This document shows positions 27,664-37,059 of a stretch of 64,000 nt of DNA, one piece after another. The stretch spans positions 62,001 to 126,000 of the forward strand of contig CAYWKS010000002.1 in the NCBI GenBank assembly GCA_964458935.1, given 5' to 3'. The translations under genes and the position numbers were made by a program. The notes under the pieces were generated by a model. The model did not search any database, was not told the DNA's origin, and saw only the letters and a program-made list of their open reading frames with translations. The number at the start of each line of letters is the position of its first letter. Positions within the stretch are counted from its first letter, which is position 1. The DNA comes from CAYWKS01 sp964458935. GTDB taxonomy: Bacteria > Planctomycetota > Phycisphaerae > Phycisphaerales > Zrk34.

Positions 27664-29274
27664 ATGCTCGAAACACTCAATAGCTACTTCCTCGACACCG
27701 GGTTCGGTCAGTTCCAGATCGGCAATCTGGTGATGATCGGCATCGGGCTGCTGTTCGTCTTCCTCGCCATCGTGAAGAAGTTCGAGCCGCTGTTGCTGGT
27801 CCCGATCGGTTTCGGCATCCTGATCGGCAACATCCCCTATGACTCGAGCAAGCTGAGCCTGGGCGTTTACGACGGGCCGGTCCCGGCGAGTGACCTGGCC
27901 TACTACCGCGTCGAGTTCGCGGACGGCCCGACCGAGAAGAGCGTGGCGGTCGGCGATGAGCAGTTGACCGTGCGTCAAGCGATGGAGATGCTGCAAGCCC
28001 GGCGTGATGCGCGCGGCGGCGTGCACGGTCCCGAGGAGGCCGGCTGGACGCACGGCAAGCTCATGGACGTGATCCACTTCGCCGATCGCGTCTACTTGAA
28101 GCAAGTGCATCCGATCGCCACGGCGAACCAGGCGGCCGACCCGCTCGATCGCGGCGTGGCGGTGATGGTCAACCACCACGCGTTCCTGAGCCCGTCGGCG
28201 GATGTGATCGAGCGGCCGGGGATCTACACGGCCGGGCAGGGCCGCCGCGTCTTCGTCACCCAGCAGATGCTCGACGAGGGCAGGAGTCGCTTCCCGATCG
28301 TCTGGTCGCGGGCGAAGCAGGACCCGTCGAACGCATCGGTCTTCTGGTGGTTGTTCACCGGCGTCGGGCTGGCGGGGTTCTACCCGCCGCTGATCTTTCT
28401 GGGCGTGGGCGCGTTGACCGACTTCGGGCCGCTGCTGGCGCGGCCGAAGACGATCCTGCTCGGGGCCGCGGCGCAGTTCGGCATCTTCGGCGCGCTGTTC
28501 GGGGCGTTGCTGCTCGGCAAGTACGTGCCCGCGATCGGATTCGGCATGAACGAGGCCGCGTCCATCGGCATCATCGGCGGCGCCGACGGGCCGACCAGCA
28601 TCTTCGTGTGTTCGCAGCTCGCGCCCGACTTGCTGGGCGCGGTCGCGCTCGCGGCGTATTCATACATGGCGATGGTCCCCATCATCCAGCCGCCGGTCAT
28701 GAGGCTCCTGACGAGCAAGGCCGAACGCCGCATCCGGATGAGCCCCCCGAAGAACGTCTCCAAGCAGATGAAGATCATCTTCCCGGTCGCGGGGTTCATC
28801 CTCACGGCGTTCATCGCGCCGGGCGCGCTGCCGCTGCTGGGCATGCTGTTCTTCGGCAACCTCCTGCGGGAGTCGCTCGTCACCGATCGCCTGGCGAAGA
28901 CTTCGCAGACCGCGTTCATCGATATCGTCACGATCCTGCTCGGCGTGACCGTCGGCGCCAAGACCCAGGCCGCGACCTTCCTCACGTGGCAGACGATCGG
29001 GATCTTCGCGCTGGGCATCATCGCCTTCGTCGTGGCCACGGCGGCGGGGCTGCTGTGCGCGAAGCTGATGAACGCCATGAGCAAAGAGAAGATCAACCCG
29101 CTGATCGGTGCGGCGGGAGTCTCGGCCGTACCGATGGCCGCGCGTGTCGTGCACACCGTGGGCCAAGAGGAAGACCCGCAGAACTACCTGATCATGCACG
29201 CCATGGGCCCGAACGTGGCGGGTGTGATCGGCTCCGCCGTCGCGGCCGGGGTGTTGCTCTCATCGCTCGGTTGA
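27664..29274 (+). CDS. mmdB: Sodium-translocating methylmalonyl-CoA decarboxylase beta subunit, with insertion
   Basis: A 536-residue polytopic protein of the OadB/MmdB/GcdB family that decarboxylates carboxybiotin and exports sodium. Core motifs are intact: EPLLLVPIGFGILIGNIP, PPLIFLGVGALTDFGPLL, IGIIGGADGPTSIF with D308 equivalent to the essential sodium-site aspartate, SYMAMVPIIQPP, and near the end INPLIGAAGVSAVPMAARV and HAMGPNVAGVIGSAVAAG. Known subunits are about 370-430 residues. Here roughly residues 59-226 form a polar extra segment between the first helices and the PPLIF helix, on the face where that loop emerges. Confidence 0.95.
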   Translation: MLETLNSYFLDTGFGQFQIGNLVMIGIGLLFVFLAIVKKFEPLLLVPIGFGILIGNIPYDSSKLSLGVYDGPVPASDLAYYRVEFADGPTEKSVAVGDEQLTVRQAMEMLQARRDARGGVHGPEEAGWTHGKLMDVIHFADRVYLKQVHPIATANQAADPLDRGVAVMVNHHAFLSPSADVIERPGIYTAGQGRRVFVTQQMLDEGRSRFPIVWSRAKQDPSNASVFWWLFTGVGLAGFYPPLIFLGVGALTDFGPLLARPKTILLGAAAQFGIFGALFGALLLGKYVPAIGFGMNEAASIGIIGGADGPTSIFVCSQLAPDLLGAVALAAYSYMAMVPIIQPPVMRLLTSKAERRIRMSPPKNVSKQMKIIFPVAGFILTAFIAPGALPLLGMLFFGNLLRESLVTDRLAKTSQTAFIDIVTILLGVTVGAKTQAATFLTWQTIGIFALGIIAFVVATAAGLLCAKLMNAMSKEKINPLIGAAGVSAVPMAARVVHTVGQEEDPQNYLIMHAMGPNVAGVIGSAVAAGVLLSSLG

Positions 29275-29346
29275 CCCGACGCACGCTCCCTGGCACGACC
29301 TTTGCCCGCCTGACCCGACGACCTCAAGCAGCCGGCCGCAACCCGT

Positions 29347-30144
29347 ATGTTTCGCTGTGAGCACCATGATCGCCTCGACTCGACCAACGCGCATGCGTTG
29401 CGGGTCTGGCATGGGCGCGGCCAGGACCAACCGGCCGCACCATTGCTGATCACCGCCGGGGAACAGTCGTCGGGCGTCGGGCGACTGGGCCGCGTGTGGA
29501 ACTCCCCTCGGGGCGGCGTCTGGCTGACCGTCGCCTGGCCCGCGCAGCGTCAGGCGGATCACTACGAGGCGATACCGCTTGCCGCCGGGCTCGCCGCAGC
29601 ACGCGCGATCGAGGCGACCCTCGCATGTCAGGTACAGATCAAGTGGCCCAATGACCTGTTGATCCGAGGCCGAAAGGTGTGTGGCATCCTCTGCCGCTTC
29701 GACGCGCAGGCAGCGCCGGTCGTGCTGATCGGCATCGGGATCAACGCCAACTTCCCCGTCGCCCGGCTGGGCCGCACGCTGCGGTGGCCCGCGACGAGCC
29801 TCTATGACGAGCGGGGCGGGCCGATCGACCTGACCGAGCTGCGCAGTGTTCTTTACGACCAACTCGGCGCCGTGCTGACCGCGTACGAGGCCACCGGTCT
29901 GGCGGCGATGGGCGCTGCGATCCGCGCCCGCCTGGCTTGGCTCGGACGTGAGGTGCGGTGCGAGCTGCCCGGGGGAGCCATGCGGTCCGGTGTGCTCGAA
30001 GGTATTGACGCCGCGGGGCGGCTGACCCTCCGCTCGCCGGACGGCCCGACCCACCTCAACGCAGGCGAGCTGGTCCACCTGCATGCGGATCGGCTCGAAC
30101 CCACCCCCCTGGACATTACGACTGATATGGAGTGTGTGCGATGA
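29347..30144 (+). CDS. birA: Biotin-[protein] ligase, monofunctional
   Basis: A 265-residue BirA-type ligase without the N-terminal DNA-binding domain. Biotinyl-AMP loop GVGRLGRVWNSPRGGVWLT, KWPNDLLIRGRKVCGIL and GIGINANF are diagnostic; a C-terminal SH3-like domain follows. It attaches biotin to MmdC and any other biotin proteins. Placement inside the decarboxylase operon suggests co-expression with its substrate. ATGA overlap with the CoA-transferase gene. Confidence 0.93.
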   Translation: MFRCEHHDRLDSTNAHALRVWHGRGQDQPAAPLLITAGEQSSGVGRLGRVWNSPRGGVWLTVAWPAQRQADHYEAIPLAAGLAAARAIEATLACQVQIKWPNDLLIRGRKVCGILCRFDAQAAPVVLIGIGINANFPVARLGRTLRWPATSLYDERGGPIDLTELRSVLYDQLGAVLTAYEATGLAAMGAAIRARLAWLGREVRCELPGGAMRSGVLEGIDAAGRLTLRSPDGPTHLNAGELVHLHADRLEPTPLDITTDMECVR

Positions 30145-31655
30145 CGATGATGACGACGGCTTTTCCCATGCTCAGCGCCGAGGAGGCGGCGAAGCTGATC
30201 CCTCACGGCGCCACGGTGGGGTTCAGCGGCTTCACCCCAGCCGGCTCGGCCAAGGCGGTCCCGGCCGCCCTCGCCGAACGCGCCAAGGAACTGCACAGTC
30301 AGGACAAGCCCTTTCAGATCCGTGCTCTCACGGGCGCCTCGACCGGCAAGAGCCTCGACGAGGCCCTCGCCGAAGCCGACGCCATCAGTTGGCGCTCGCC
30401 CTATCAGTCGTCCAAGGCGCTACGCCAGCGCATCAACGAGCAGCAGTGCCAGTTCGTCGACATGCACCTGTCCCACGTGCCTCAGACCGTTGCCTTCGGC
30501 TTCTTCGGCAAGATCAACTTCGCCGTGGTCGAGGCGGTCGACCTCACCGCCGATGGCAAGGTCTACCTCTCCACGTCGGTCGGCGGGTCGCCCACGTACC
30601 TCAAGCACGCCCAGAAGATCATCGTGGAGATCAACCGACACCACACGCAGCGGCTGTCGGAGATGCACGACGTGTTCATCCTCCCGCCGCCACCGGACCG
30701 CAGGCCGATCCCCATCTATGACCCGTTGACCAAGATCGGCCAGTCCTACGTGCAGGTCGATCCGGACAAGATCGTCGGCGTTGTGGAGAACGACGCCGAG
30801 GACGGGGTCGCCCCGTTCAGCGCGGCCGATCAGACCAGCCAGCGGATCGCCCAGCACGTGGTGCGGTTCCTGCTGGAGGAGATGCGGGCCGGCCGCATCC
30901 CCGTCGAATTCCTGCCGCTGCAATCGGGCGTGGGCAACGTCGCCAATGCGGTCATGACCGGCCTCGGCGCCGACCCCGAGGTCCCACCGTTCTACATGTA
31001 TTCCGAGGTGTTCCAGGACGCGCTGGTCGACCTCATGGAAGAGGGCAAGCTGCTCGGGGCGAGCGCGACATCTCTCACCGTCACCGAGGACAACCTTCAG
31101 CGCATCTACGACAACTTCGATTTCTTCGGTCCGCGCATCGTGCTGCGGCCCCAGGAGCTGTCCAACAACCCCGGTGTCATCCGGCGGCTCGGCGTGATCT
31201 CCATGAACACCGCGCTGGAGGTCGACATGTACGGCCACGTCAACTCCACCCACGTGGCCGGCGTCAACATGATGAACGGCATCGGCGGTTCCGGCGACTT
31301 CACCCGCAACGCCTATCTGTCGCTGTTCATGTGCCCTTCCATCGCCAAGGGCGGCAAGATCTCGACCGTCGTGCCCATGTGCAGCCACGTCGACCACAAT
31401 GAGCATTCCGTCCAGGCCGTTGTCACCGATCAGGGCCTCGCCGACCTCCGCGGGCTCGGCCCCATGCAGCGGGCGCGGTGCATCATCGACAACTGCGCTC
31501 ACCCGGCCTATCGCCAGTACCTGCACCACTACCTCGAGAGCTCGACGGTCGGGCACATCCGCCACGACCTGACCCGTTGCTTTGAGCTGCACAACAACCT
31601 GATCGAGCGCGGTGCGATGCTCCCCGATCTAGACCTTTCGCAGGTCGGCGCCTGA
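30141..31655 (+). CDS. Acetyl-CoA hydrolase/transferase family; probable propionyl-CoA:succinate CoA-transferase
   Basis: A 504-residue class I CoA-transferase of the Cat1/AarC/ScpC group. Signatures: GFSGFTPAGSAKAVP, LQSGVGNVANAVMTGL for CoA binding, and YSEVFQD with E289 at the position of the catalytic glutamate; the C-terminus has VPMCSHVDHNEHSVQAVVTDQG (read in part). The start at 30141, with GGAG 8 nt upstream, overlaps the birA stop. Members use acetyl- or propionyl-CoA with succinate; the operon context favours propionyl-CoA plus succinate giving propionate and succinyl-CoA, closing the cycle. Exact acyl specificity is inferred. Confidence 0.9.
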   Translation: MTMMTTAFPMLSAEEAAKLIPHGATVGFSGFTPAGSAKAVPAALAERAKELHSQDKPFQIRALTGASTGKSLDEALAEADAISWRSPYQSSKALRQRINEQQCQFVDMHLSHVPQTVAFGFFGKINFAVVEAVDLTADGKVYLSTSVGGSPTYLKHAQKIIVEINRHHTQRLSEMHDVFILPPPPDRRPIPIYDPLTKIGQSYVQVDPDKIVGVVENDAEDGVAPFSAADQTSQRIAQHVVRFLLEEMRAGRIPVEFLPLQSGVGNVANAVMTGLGADPEVPPFYMYSEVFQDALVDLMEEGKLLGASATSLTVTEDNLQRIYDNFDFFGPRIVLRPQELSNNPGVIRRLGVISMNTALEVDMYGHVNSTHVAGVNMMNGIGGSGDFTRNAYLSLFMCPSIAKGGKISTVVPMCSHVDHNEHSVQAVVTDQGLADLRGLGPMQRARCIIDNCAHPAYRQYLHHYLESSTVGHIRHDLTRCFELHNNLIERGAMLPDLDLSQVGA

Positions 31656-31658
31656 TCG

Positions 31659-31679
31659 CCGGGCGACTACTTCGCCCGG
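31659..31679 (+). terminator. Hairpin at the end of the propionate operon
   Basis: CCGGGCGA, loop CTACT, TCGCCCGG: a perfect 8-bp stem 4 nt past the CoA-transferase stop. There is no U-tract, so it could be a 3'-end stabiliser or rho-assisted terminator rather than a classical one. Confidence 0.45.
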
Positions 31680-31688
31680 TCGAACGCG

Positions 31689-31694
31689 TACAAT
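31689..31694 (+). promoter_or_regulatory. TACAAT -10 element 7 nt before the waaA ATG
   Basis: TACAAT, then GGAGGCC, then the ATG at 31702. The GGAGG is only 2 nt from the ATG and thus badly placed for ribosome binding, which supports leaderless initiation. An earlier ATG overlaps the box itself. Confidence 0.5.
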
Positions 31695-31701
31695 GGAGGC
31701 C

Positions 31702-32985
31702 ATGTCACTGATCCGTGACCTGGTGTATGGATTCATTCTCGCGATGACAGCGCCGGTGTGGTTGTGGTACCTGCTGCGCACGGGCAAGGCCCGCACCGAC
31801 TGGGCCGCGCGATTCGGGCGCACTCACCTTGCCCCGACCCACCGCCCGACGATCCTCATCCACGCCGTCAGCGTCGGCGAGGTCAACGCGATACGCGGTC
31901 TCGTGGAGCGGCTGACCGAGCGTTATCGCGACGACGTGCGGATCGTCGTCAGCGCCACGACCAACACCGGCGTCGCCCGCGCCCGCCAGCTCTTCGAGAA
32001 GCGACACGACGTTGTGCGCTACCCTTTCGACTTCTCCTGGGCGGTGCGGCGCTTCCTGCGGCAGGTTCAGCCCGAGGTCGTGGCCCTCGTCGAGCTGGAG
32101 CTGTGGCCCAGTTTCCTGGCCGCGTGCGACCACATGAACACGCCGGTGATCGTCATCAACGGACGCCTCAGCGAGCGCAGCTTTCGCCGCTACCGTCGAT
32201 TTCGCTTTGCGGTCAGGAGCATGTTCGGCCGCCTCTCCCATGCCGGCGTTCAGGATACCACGTACGCCCATCGCTTTACCGCGCTCGGCACGCCCGCCGA
32301 CCGCGTCCACGTCACCGGCAGCATGAAGTGGGACAATGCACGCATCGTCGATCAGACGCCCGGCGCGGATGGGCTGGGCCAGGCGCTGGGCATCCGCCGC
32401 GATCGGCCGCTGGTGGTCTGTGGCTCGACCGGCCCCGGCGAGGAGATGCTGTTCCGGGACAAGCTCGCCGGGCTGACCGATGCACAAGGTCGCCCGGTGC
32501 AACTGCTGATCGCGCCGCGGAAGCCCGAACGGTTCGACGAGGCCGCCGACGCGCTCGGACCATGCGTGCGGCGTTCGCGGCCCGACACCCCGGCGCCGGA
32601 TGACGGTCGCCTGTTCCTGCTCGACACACTCGGCGAGCTCGCGGATGCGTACGCGCTGGCCGATGTGGTTATCATCGGCCGCAGCTTCAGCCCGCAGTAC
32701 GGCAGCGACATGACCGAGCCGATCGCCCTGGGCAAGCCCGTGGTTATTGGGCCCAATGTCGCCGACTTCGCCGACATGCTGGGCAAGTTCCTCGCCGGCG
32801 ACGGCATCCTTCAGGTCCACTCGCCCGAGGCGCTGCGGGAGGCGGTCGAGCACCTGTTGCATGATCGCCGGCGCGGGCAAGAACTCGCCGCGAACGGACG
32901 CCGCGTCATCCGCGACAACCAGGGCGCCACCCAGCGGCATGTTGAGCTCATCGAGTCGGTCCTGCCGCAGTGCGGTCGCGGATGA
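31702..32985 (+). CDS. waaA: 3-deoxy-D-manno-octulosonic acid transferase
   Basis: A 427-residue GT30 Kdo transferase: N-terminal membrane anchor (about residues 1-25), the HAVSVGEVNAI motif, SATTNTGVARA, LVELELWPSFL, NGRLSERSFRRY, and the nucleotide-binding FSPQYGSDMTEPIALGKPV (read in part). It adds Kdo from CMP-Kdo to lipid A at the inner membrane. kdsA lies 1.4 kb downstream, with proB between them. Confidence 0.94.
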   Translation: MSLIRDLVYGFILAMTAPVWLWYLLRTGKARTDWAARFGRTHLAPTHRPTILIHAVSVGEVNAIRGLVERLTERYRDDVRIVVSATTNTGVARARQLFEKRHDVVRYPFDFSWAVRRFLRQVQPEVVALVELELWPSFLAACDHMNTPVIVINGRLSERSFRRYRRFRFAVRSMFGRLSHAGVQDTTYAHRFTALGTPADRVHVTGSMKWDNARIVDQTPGADGLGQALGIRRDRPLVVCGSTGPGEEMLFRDKLAGLTDAQGRPVQLLIAPRKPERFDEAADALGPCVRRSRPDTPAPDDGRLFLLDTLGELADAYALADVVIIGRSFSPQYGSDMTEPIALGKPVVIGPNVADFADMLGKFLAGDGILQVHSPEALREAVEHLLHDRRRGQELAANGRRVIRDNQGATQRHVELIESVLPQCGRG

Positions 32986-33024
32986 ATTACAATCGCGTTC
33001 CTCGTAGACGCGAGTCCACACGCC

Positions 33025-34149
33025 ATGCCCTCGACACCGCTGCGACAATCCGTCATCGCCCAGGCGCGGCGCGTCGTGGTCAAGATCGGCTCGCAGTTGC
33101 TGACCGACGACGCCGGCCGCATCAGCGAGCCGTCCTTCAGGGCCATCGCCGAGCAGGTCGCCGCCCTGGCCGATCGCGGCGTGAGCGTCACCGTCGTCAG
33201 CAGCGGCTCGGTGGGCGTCGGCTCCAAGGTCCTCGGCCTCGATCAGCGTCCCAGCGACGTCGCCGAGCTCCAGGCGGTCGCCGCCATTGGACAGTCCGGC
33301 CTCATGAGCCGCTGGCACGACGCGTTCAAGCCCCACGGCCGCCACGTCGCCCAGATGCTCGTCACGCGTGACGACTTCGAGCACCGGCAGCGCTACCTCA
33401 ACATCCGCAACTGCATTGGCGAGTTGCACGCCCGCAACGCCGTGCCCATCGTCAACGAGAACGACACCGTCAGCGTCGAGGAGATCCGCTTCGGAGACAA
33501 CGACATCCTGGCGGCCTTGCTGACCAACGCGCTGCGGGCCGACCTGCTGATCCTTCTCAGCGTGGTGGACGGCGTGAAGGATTCGACCGGCGAATACCTG
33601 GACATCGTGCACGACGCGCTGGAGGCCCGCGCCCTGGTGCTCAACGAGAAGAGCACGCTGGGCACGGGCGGCATGCAGACCAAGCTCGAGGCGGCCCGCC
33701 TCGTCACCGACGCCGGCGAGGTCGCGGTCATCGCCTCCGGCCGCGAGCCCGACGTCATCACACGACTGATCGATGGGGAGAAGCTCGGCACCGTCTTCGT
33801 CCCGGCGAACCGGAAGCTGGAGAGCCGCTCGCGGTGGATCGGCATGACGGTCCGCCCGACCGGCACGCTCACCGTCGACCAGGGCGCCGTCCGCGCCCTG
33901 ACCGACAAGGGCGCGTCGCTGCTGGCCATCGGTGTCACCGAGATCATCGGCAAGTTCGACAAGGGCGACGTCGTCGTCGTCCGCGACGAGCGGGGCCGGG
34001 AACTCGCCCGCGGCCTGATCAACTACGACGCCGATGAGGCCCGCAAGATCATGGGCAAGCGATCCGACGACTTCGAGGCGCTGCTCGGCCGACGCGCCTA
34101 TGACGAGATCATCCACCGCGACAACATGGTCCTGGCGCTGCTGCGATAA
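33025..34149 (+). CDS. proB: Glutamate 5-kinase
   Basis: A 374-residue amino acid kinase with a C-terminal PUA domain, first enzyme of proline synthesis. Signatures: VVVKIGSQLLTDD, VVSSGSVGVG, VPIVNENDTVSVEEIRFGDND (read in part), LGTGGMQTKLEAARL; the PUA portion covers about residues 280-365. A TACAAT box lies 31 nt before the ATG. proA is not adjacent. The position between two Kdo genes has no obvious metabolic meaning. Confidence 0.95.
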   Translation: MPSTPLRQSVIAQARRVVVKIGSQLLTDDAGRISEPSFRAIAEQVAALADRGVSVTVVSSGSVGVGSKVLGLDQRPSDVAELQAVAAIGQSGLMSRWHDAFKPHGRHVAQMLVTRDDFEHRQRYLNIRNCIGELHARNAVPIVNENDTVSVEEIRFGDNDILAALLTNALRADLLILLSVVDGVKDSTGEYLDIVHDALEARALVLNEKSTLGTGGMQTKLEAARLVTDAGEVAVIASGREPDVITRLIDGEKLGTVFVPANRKLESRSRWIGMTVRPTGTLTVDQGAVRALTDKGASLLAIGVTEIIGKFDKGDVVVVRDERGRELARGLINYDADEARKIMGKRSDDFEALLGRRAYDEIIHRDNMVLALLR

Positions 34150-34393
34150 GCGTTGACCGCAGGTGACACGGGGAACACGGGCCGAGCCTTCCGCAGTCTA
34201 CGCCCGAAACGTGCCTGGCATGCCCGCTGGCTCACCGAGGCGGGAAGGTCGAGCGGCAGCCACAGATCCCGCAGGTCTTTAGCTGGCGTGACACTGAATG
34301 GCGGCGATCGATTGGCCCTGCCGGATGGCATCAAGCGCCTGGTTCTGTACACTCAATGGCCGTTGCGTGTCCTCCGTGTTCCCCGTGGTTCCC

Positions 34394-35233
34394 ATGACAC
34401 ACGTCAAGATCAACAACCTGACCCTCGGGCCCGGTCGGCCGCTGGCGATCCTCGCCGGGCCCTGCGTGGCGGAGTCGGCCGAGCAGTGCATCCAGATCGG
34501 CGGGTCGATCCGGGACCGTTGTGCCGAGCTCGGCCTCGGCTTCGTCTTCAAGGCCAGCTACGACAAGGCCAACCGCTCGTCGATCCACTCGCGGCGCGGC
34601 CCCGGGCTGGATGAGGGGCTGGCGATTCTGCGTCGCGTGCGTGAGGAGCTTGGAGTGCCGGTGACCACGGACATTCATGAGCCGGCGCACGCCGCCGCGG
34701 CCGCCGAGTCGGTTGACCTGCTGCAGATTCCAGCGTTTCTGTGTCGCCAGACGGACCTGCTGGTCGCCGCCGCCGGTACGGGCAAGGCTGTCAACGTCAA
34801 GAAGGGCCAGTTCATGAGCCCGGCGGAGATGAGCAACGTCGTGGCCAAGGTGCATGAGGCCGCGCCTGCCGAATTCCCGGGGCTCATGCTGACCGAGCGC
34901 GGCACGTTCTTTGGCTACAACCGCCTGGTCAATGACTTTGTGGGTCTGGCCGACCTGATGGAACTCGGCTCGCCCGTCTGCTTCGATGTCACCCACTCGA
35001 CGCAGCAGCCCGGCGGCGTCGGCGTCGCCTCCGGCGGCCGGCCGGACCGCGCGCCGCTGCTGGCGAAGCTCGCGGTCACCGCCGGCGTCCACGCGCTGTT
35101 CATCGAAACGCATCCCGATCCTGACAAGGCGATGTCCGACGGCGCGACGATGCTGCCGCTGGACGTGATGGACGCGTTGCTGGGCGAATTGGCGGCGCTG
35201 CGTGAGGCGATCAGAAGTATCTGTTGTCAGTGA
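34394..35233 (+). CDS. kdsA: 2-dehydro-3-deoxyphosphooctonate aldolase (Kdo 8-phosphate synthase)
   Basis: A 279-residue enzyme joining arabinose 5-phosphate and phosphoenolpyruvate. Signatures: LAGPCVAES, FKASYDKANRSS, TDIHEP, IPAFLCRQTDLL, NVKKGQFMSP, CFDVTHSTQQPGG and IETHPDPDKAMSDG. The ATG at 34394 is taken because homology begins there; the upstream in-frame extension is not conserved-looking. The 244-bp gap before it holds no gene. Confidence 0.96.
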   Translation: MTHVKINNLTLGPGRPLAILAGPCVAESAEQCIQIGGSIRDRCAELGLGFVFKASYDKANRSSIHSRRGPGLDEGLAILRRVREELGVPVTTDIHEPAHAAAAAESVDLLQIPAFLCRQTDLLVAAAGTGKAVNVKKGQFMSPAEMSNVVAKVHEAAPAEFPGLMLTERGTFFGYNRLVNDFVGLADLMELGSPVCFDVTHSTQQPGGVGVASGGRPDRAPLLAKLAVTAGVHALFIETHPDPDKAMSDGATMLPLDVMDALLGELAALREAIRSICCQ

Positions 35234-35245
35234 GCGGGTTGCATA

Positions 35246-35539
35246 TTACATCACAGGCGCGATAGACAGGCCGACAAGAGCCGCGACGGCTGCTGCATAC
35301 AGGCAGATCCACACCCGCCAAGCGTTCCGCGCACGGGCGGAACAGCACAACCAGATCAGGCATTCGATCACGATCCCCACAAGAATCTTCCAGCCGACGC
35401 CGCACATGACCGACAGGATCACCTTCTTTGTGCCCCAGTGCGTCGTTCGAGGCCACAGCAGAAGGCCCGTGGTCATCAGCAACAGCGCCATCACTTCAGC
35501 GGTGATCGTTCCCCGCAATAATCGTTGATGCCCGCCCAT
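35246..35539 (-). CDS. Hypothetical small membrane protein
   Basis: A possible 97-residue protein with three hydrophobic segments (about residues 12-28, 42-67 and 77-94) separated by basic turns, a plausible small inner-membrane protein. The start is uncertain: the ATGs at 35539 and 35545 lie inside a perfect palindrome (35530-35553) and have no ribosome site; an internal ATG near 35491 is an alternative. It reads into the 3' end of kdsA from the opposite strand with 12 nt separation. No family is recognised. Confidence 0.4.
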   Translation of the reverse strand: MGGHQRLLRGTITAEVMALLLMTTGLLLWPRTTHWGTKKVILSVMCGVGWKILVGIVIECLIWLCCSARARNAWRVWICLYAAAVAALVGLSIAPVM

Positions 35540-35556
35540 GGCCATGGGCGGGCTTT
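35530..35556. terminator. Perfect 12-bp palindrome, probable bidirectional terminator
   Basis: GCCCGCCCATGG is followed directly by its reverse complement, ending at 35553, then TTT on the plus strand. It lies between the converging kdsA and eno genes. The U-tract is short, so strength is uncertain. Confidence 0.5.
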
Positions 35557-35592
35557 GCTGACCATCGGGTGAATGGATGGATGCTGCCGGCT

Positions 35593-36888
35593 TCAGCCCT
35601 TTGTCCAGGTATTCGCGCCGTAGACGGCGGCGTCGCCCAGGTCGTCTGCAATGCGCAGCAACTGGTTGTACTTGGCGTTGCGGTCTGAGCGGCAGGGGGC
35701 GCCGGTCTTGATCTGGCCGCAGTTGGTCGCCACGGCGAGATCGGCGATCGTCGCGTCCTCGGATTCGCCGGAGCGATGGCTCATCACCGCCGCGTAGCCG
35801 TTGCGCATCGCCAGGTCGACCGCCTCGAACGTTTCGCTCAACGAGCCGATCTGGTTGACCTTGACGAGGATGGCGTTGGCGGTGTCGGATTCGATGCCCT
35901 TGCCAAGGAACTTGGTGTTGGTGACGAACAGGTCGTCGCCAACGAGCTGGACGGTATCGCCGATCGCTTCGGTGAGGGTCTTCCAGCCCTTCCAGTCGTT
36001 TTCGGCCAGGCCGTCTTCGATCGACCGGATCGGGTACTTCTTGCACCACTTGGCCCAGTACTCGACCATGTCGTCGCTCTTGACGATCTTCTTGGGGTCG
36101 GACTTGAAGAACTTGTAGCCCTTGCGGGTCTTGTCCCACATCTCGCTGGTGGCCGGGTCGAGCGCGACGAAGATCTGGTCGCCGAAGGTGTATCCGGCGG
36201 CTTCGACGGCTTCCTCGATGACCTTCAGCGCGTCCTCGTTGTCCTTCAGGTCCGGGGCGAACCCGCCCTCATCGCCGACGGCGGTGCTCAGCCCGCGCTT
36301 GGTCAGGACCTTCTTCAGTGCGTGGTAGATTTCCACGCCGGCGCGGAGGGCGTCGTGGAAGTTGTCGAATCCCCAGGGCTGAATCATGAACTCCTGGAAG
36401 TCGACGTTGTTGTCCGCGTGCTTGCCGCCGTTGAGGATGTTCATCATGGGCACGGGCAGGGTCTTGGCACCGGTGCCGCCGAGGTAGCGGTAGAGCGGCA
36501 GGCCGGTCGCCTCCGCGGCGGCCTGGGCGACGGCCATCGAGACGCCGAGCACGGCATTAGCGCCGAGCTTCTTCTTGTTGGCCGTGGCGTCGAGGTCGAG
36601 CATGATCTGGTCGATCTCTTCCTGCTCGCGGGCGTCGATGCCGACGAGTTCGGGGCCGATCAGCTCGTTGACGTTCTTGACGGCCTTGGTCACGCCCTTG
36701 CCCATCCACTTGGTCTTGACGGTGGTGTCGCGCAGCTCGACGGCCTCGTTCTCACCGGTGCTGGCGCCGGAGGGGACGATGGCGCGGCCGACCGCGCCGC
36801 CGACGAGCCAGACCTCGACCTCAACGGTGGGATTGCCGCGGCTGTCGAGGACCTGGCGACCGTGGACGAATTCGATCTCGAAGCTCAT
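35593..36888 (-). CDS. eno: Enolase
   Basis: A 431-residue phosphopyruvate hydratase. Signatures: GRQVLDSRGNPTVEVEV, VPSGASTGENEAVELRD, GDEGGFAPDL, IEDGLAENDW, LVGDDLFVTN, KVNQIGSL and MSHRSGESED. AGGAA precedes the ATG at 36888; TACACT about 50 nt upstream may be its -10 box. Divergent from the rhodanese-like gene. Confidence 0.98.
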   Translation of the reverse strand: MSFEIEFVHGRQVLDSRGNPTVEVEVWLVGGAVGRAIVPSGASTGENEAVELRDTTVKTKWMGKGVTKAVKNVNELIGPELVGIDAREQEEIDQIMLDLDATANKKKLGANAVLGVSMAVAQAAAEATGLPLYRYLGGTGAKTLPVPMMNILNGGKHADNNVDFQEFMIQPWGFDNFHDALRAGVEIYHALKKVLTKRGLSTAVGDEGGFAPDLKDNEDALKVIEEAVEAAGYTFGDQIFVALDPATSEMWDKTRKGYKFFKSDPKKIVKSDDMVEYWAKWCKKYPIRSIEDGLAENDWKGWKTLTEAIGDTVQLVGDDLFVTNTKFLGKGIESDTANAILVKVNQIGSLSETFEAVDLAMRNGYAAVMSHRSGESEDATIADLAVATNCGQIKTGAPCRSDRNAKYNQLLRIADDLGDAAVYGANTWTKG

Positions 36889-37059
36889 GGGCCTTGTTCC
36901 TGTAGATGCGGTGCGTGCGGGGTTGGGTCGCGTAGTGTAGCAACGGGGCGGCGGGTGTCCAAGCGGCGGCGAACGGCGGCGCGGGGGTGTGATGCGGGCG
37001 GGCGTTTGGGATACCATGCGTGGCGTGCGGGTCCGGGCTGCACCTCACGAGAGTTAGCC

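Noticed and set aside
24568..29346. Three intergenic gaps in the operon are each exactly 72 nt
   Set aside because: The gap sequences at 24568, 25063 and 29275 share no similarity by eye; treated as coincidence.
35202..35528. 108-codon plus-strand open frame after kdsA
   Set aside because: It begins inside kdsA in another frame, has no ribosome site, and is opposite the more hydrophobic minus-strand frame.
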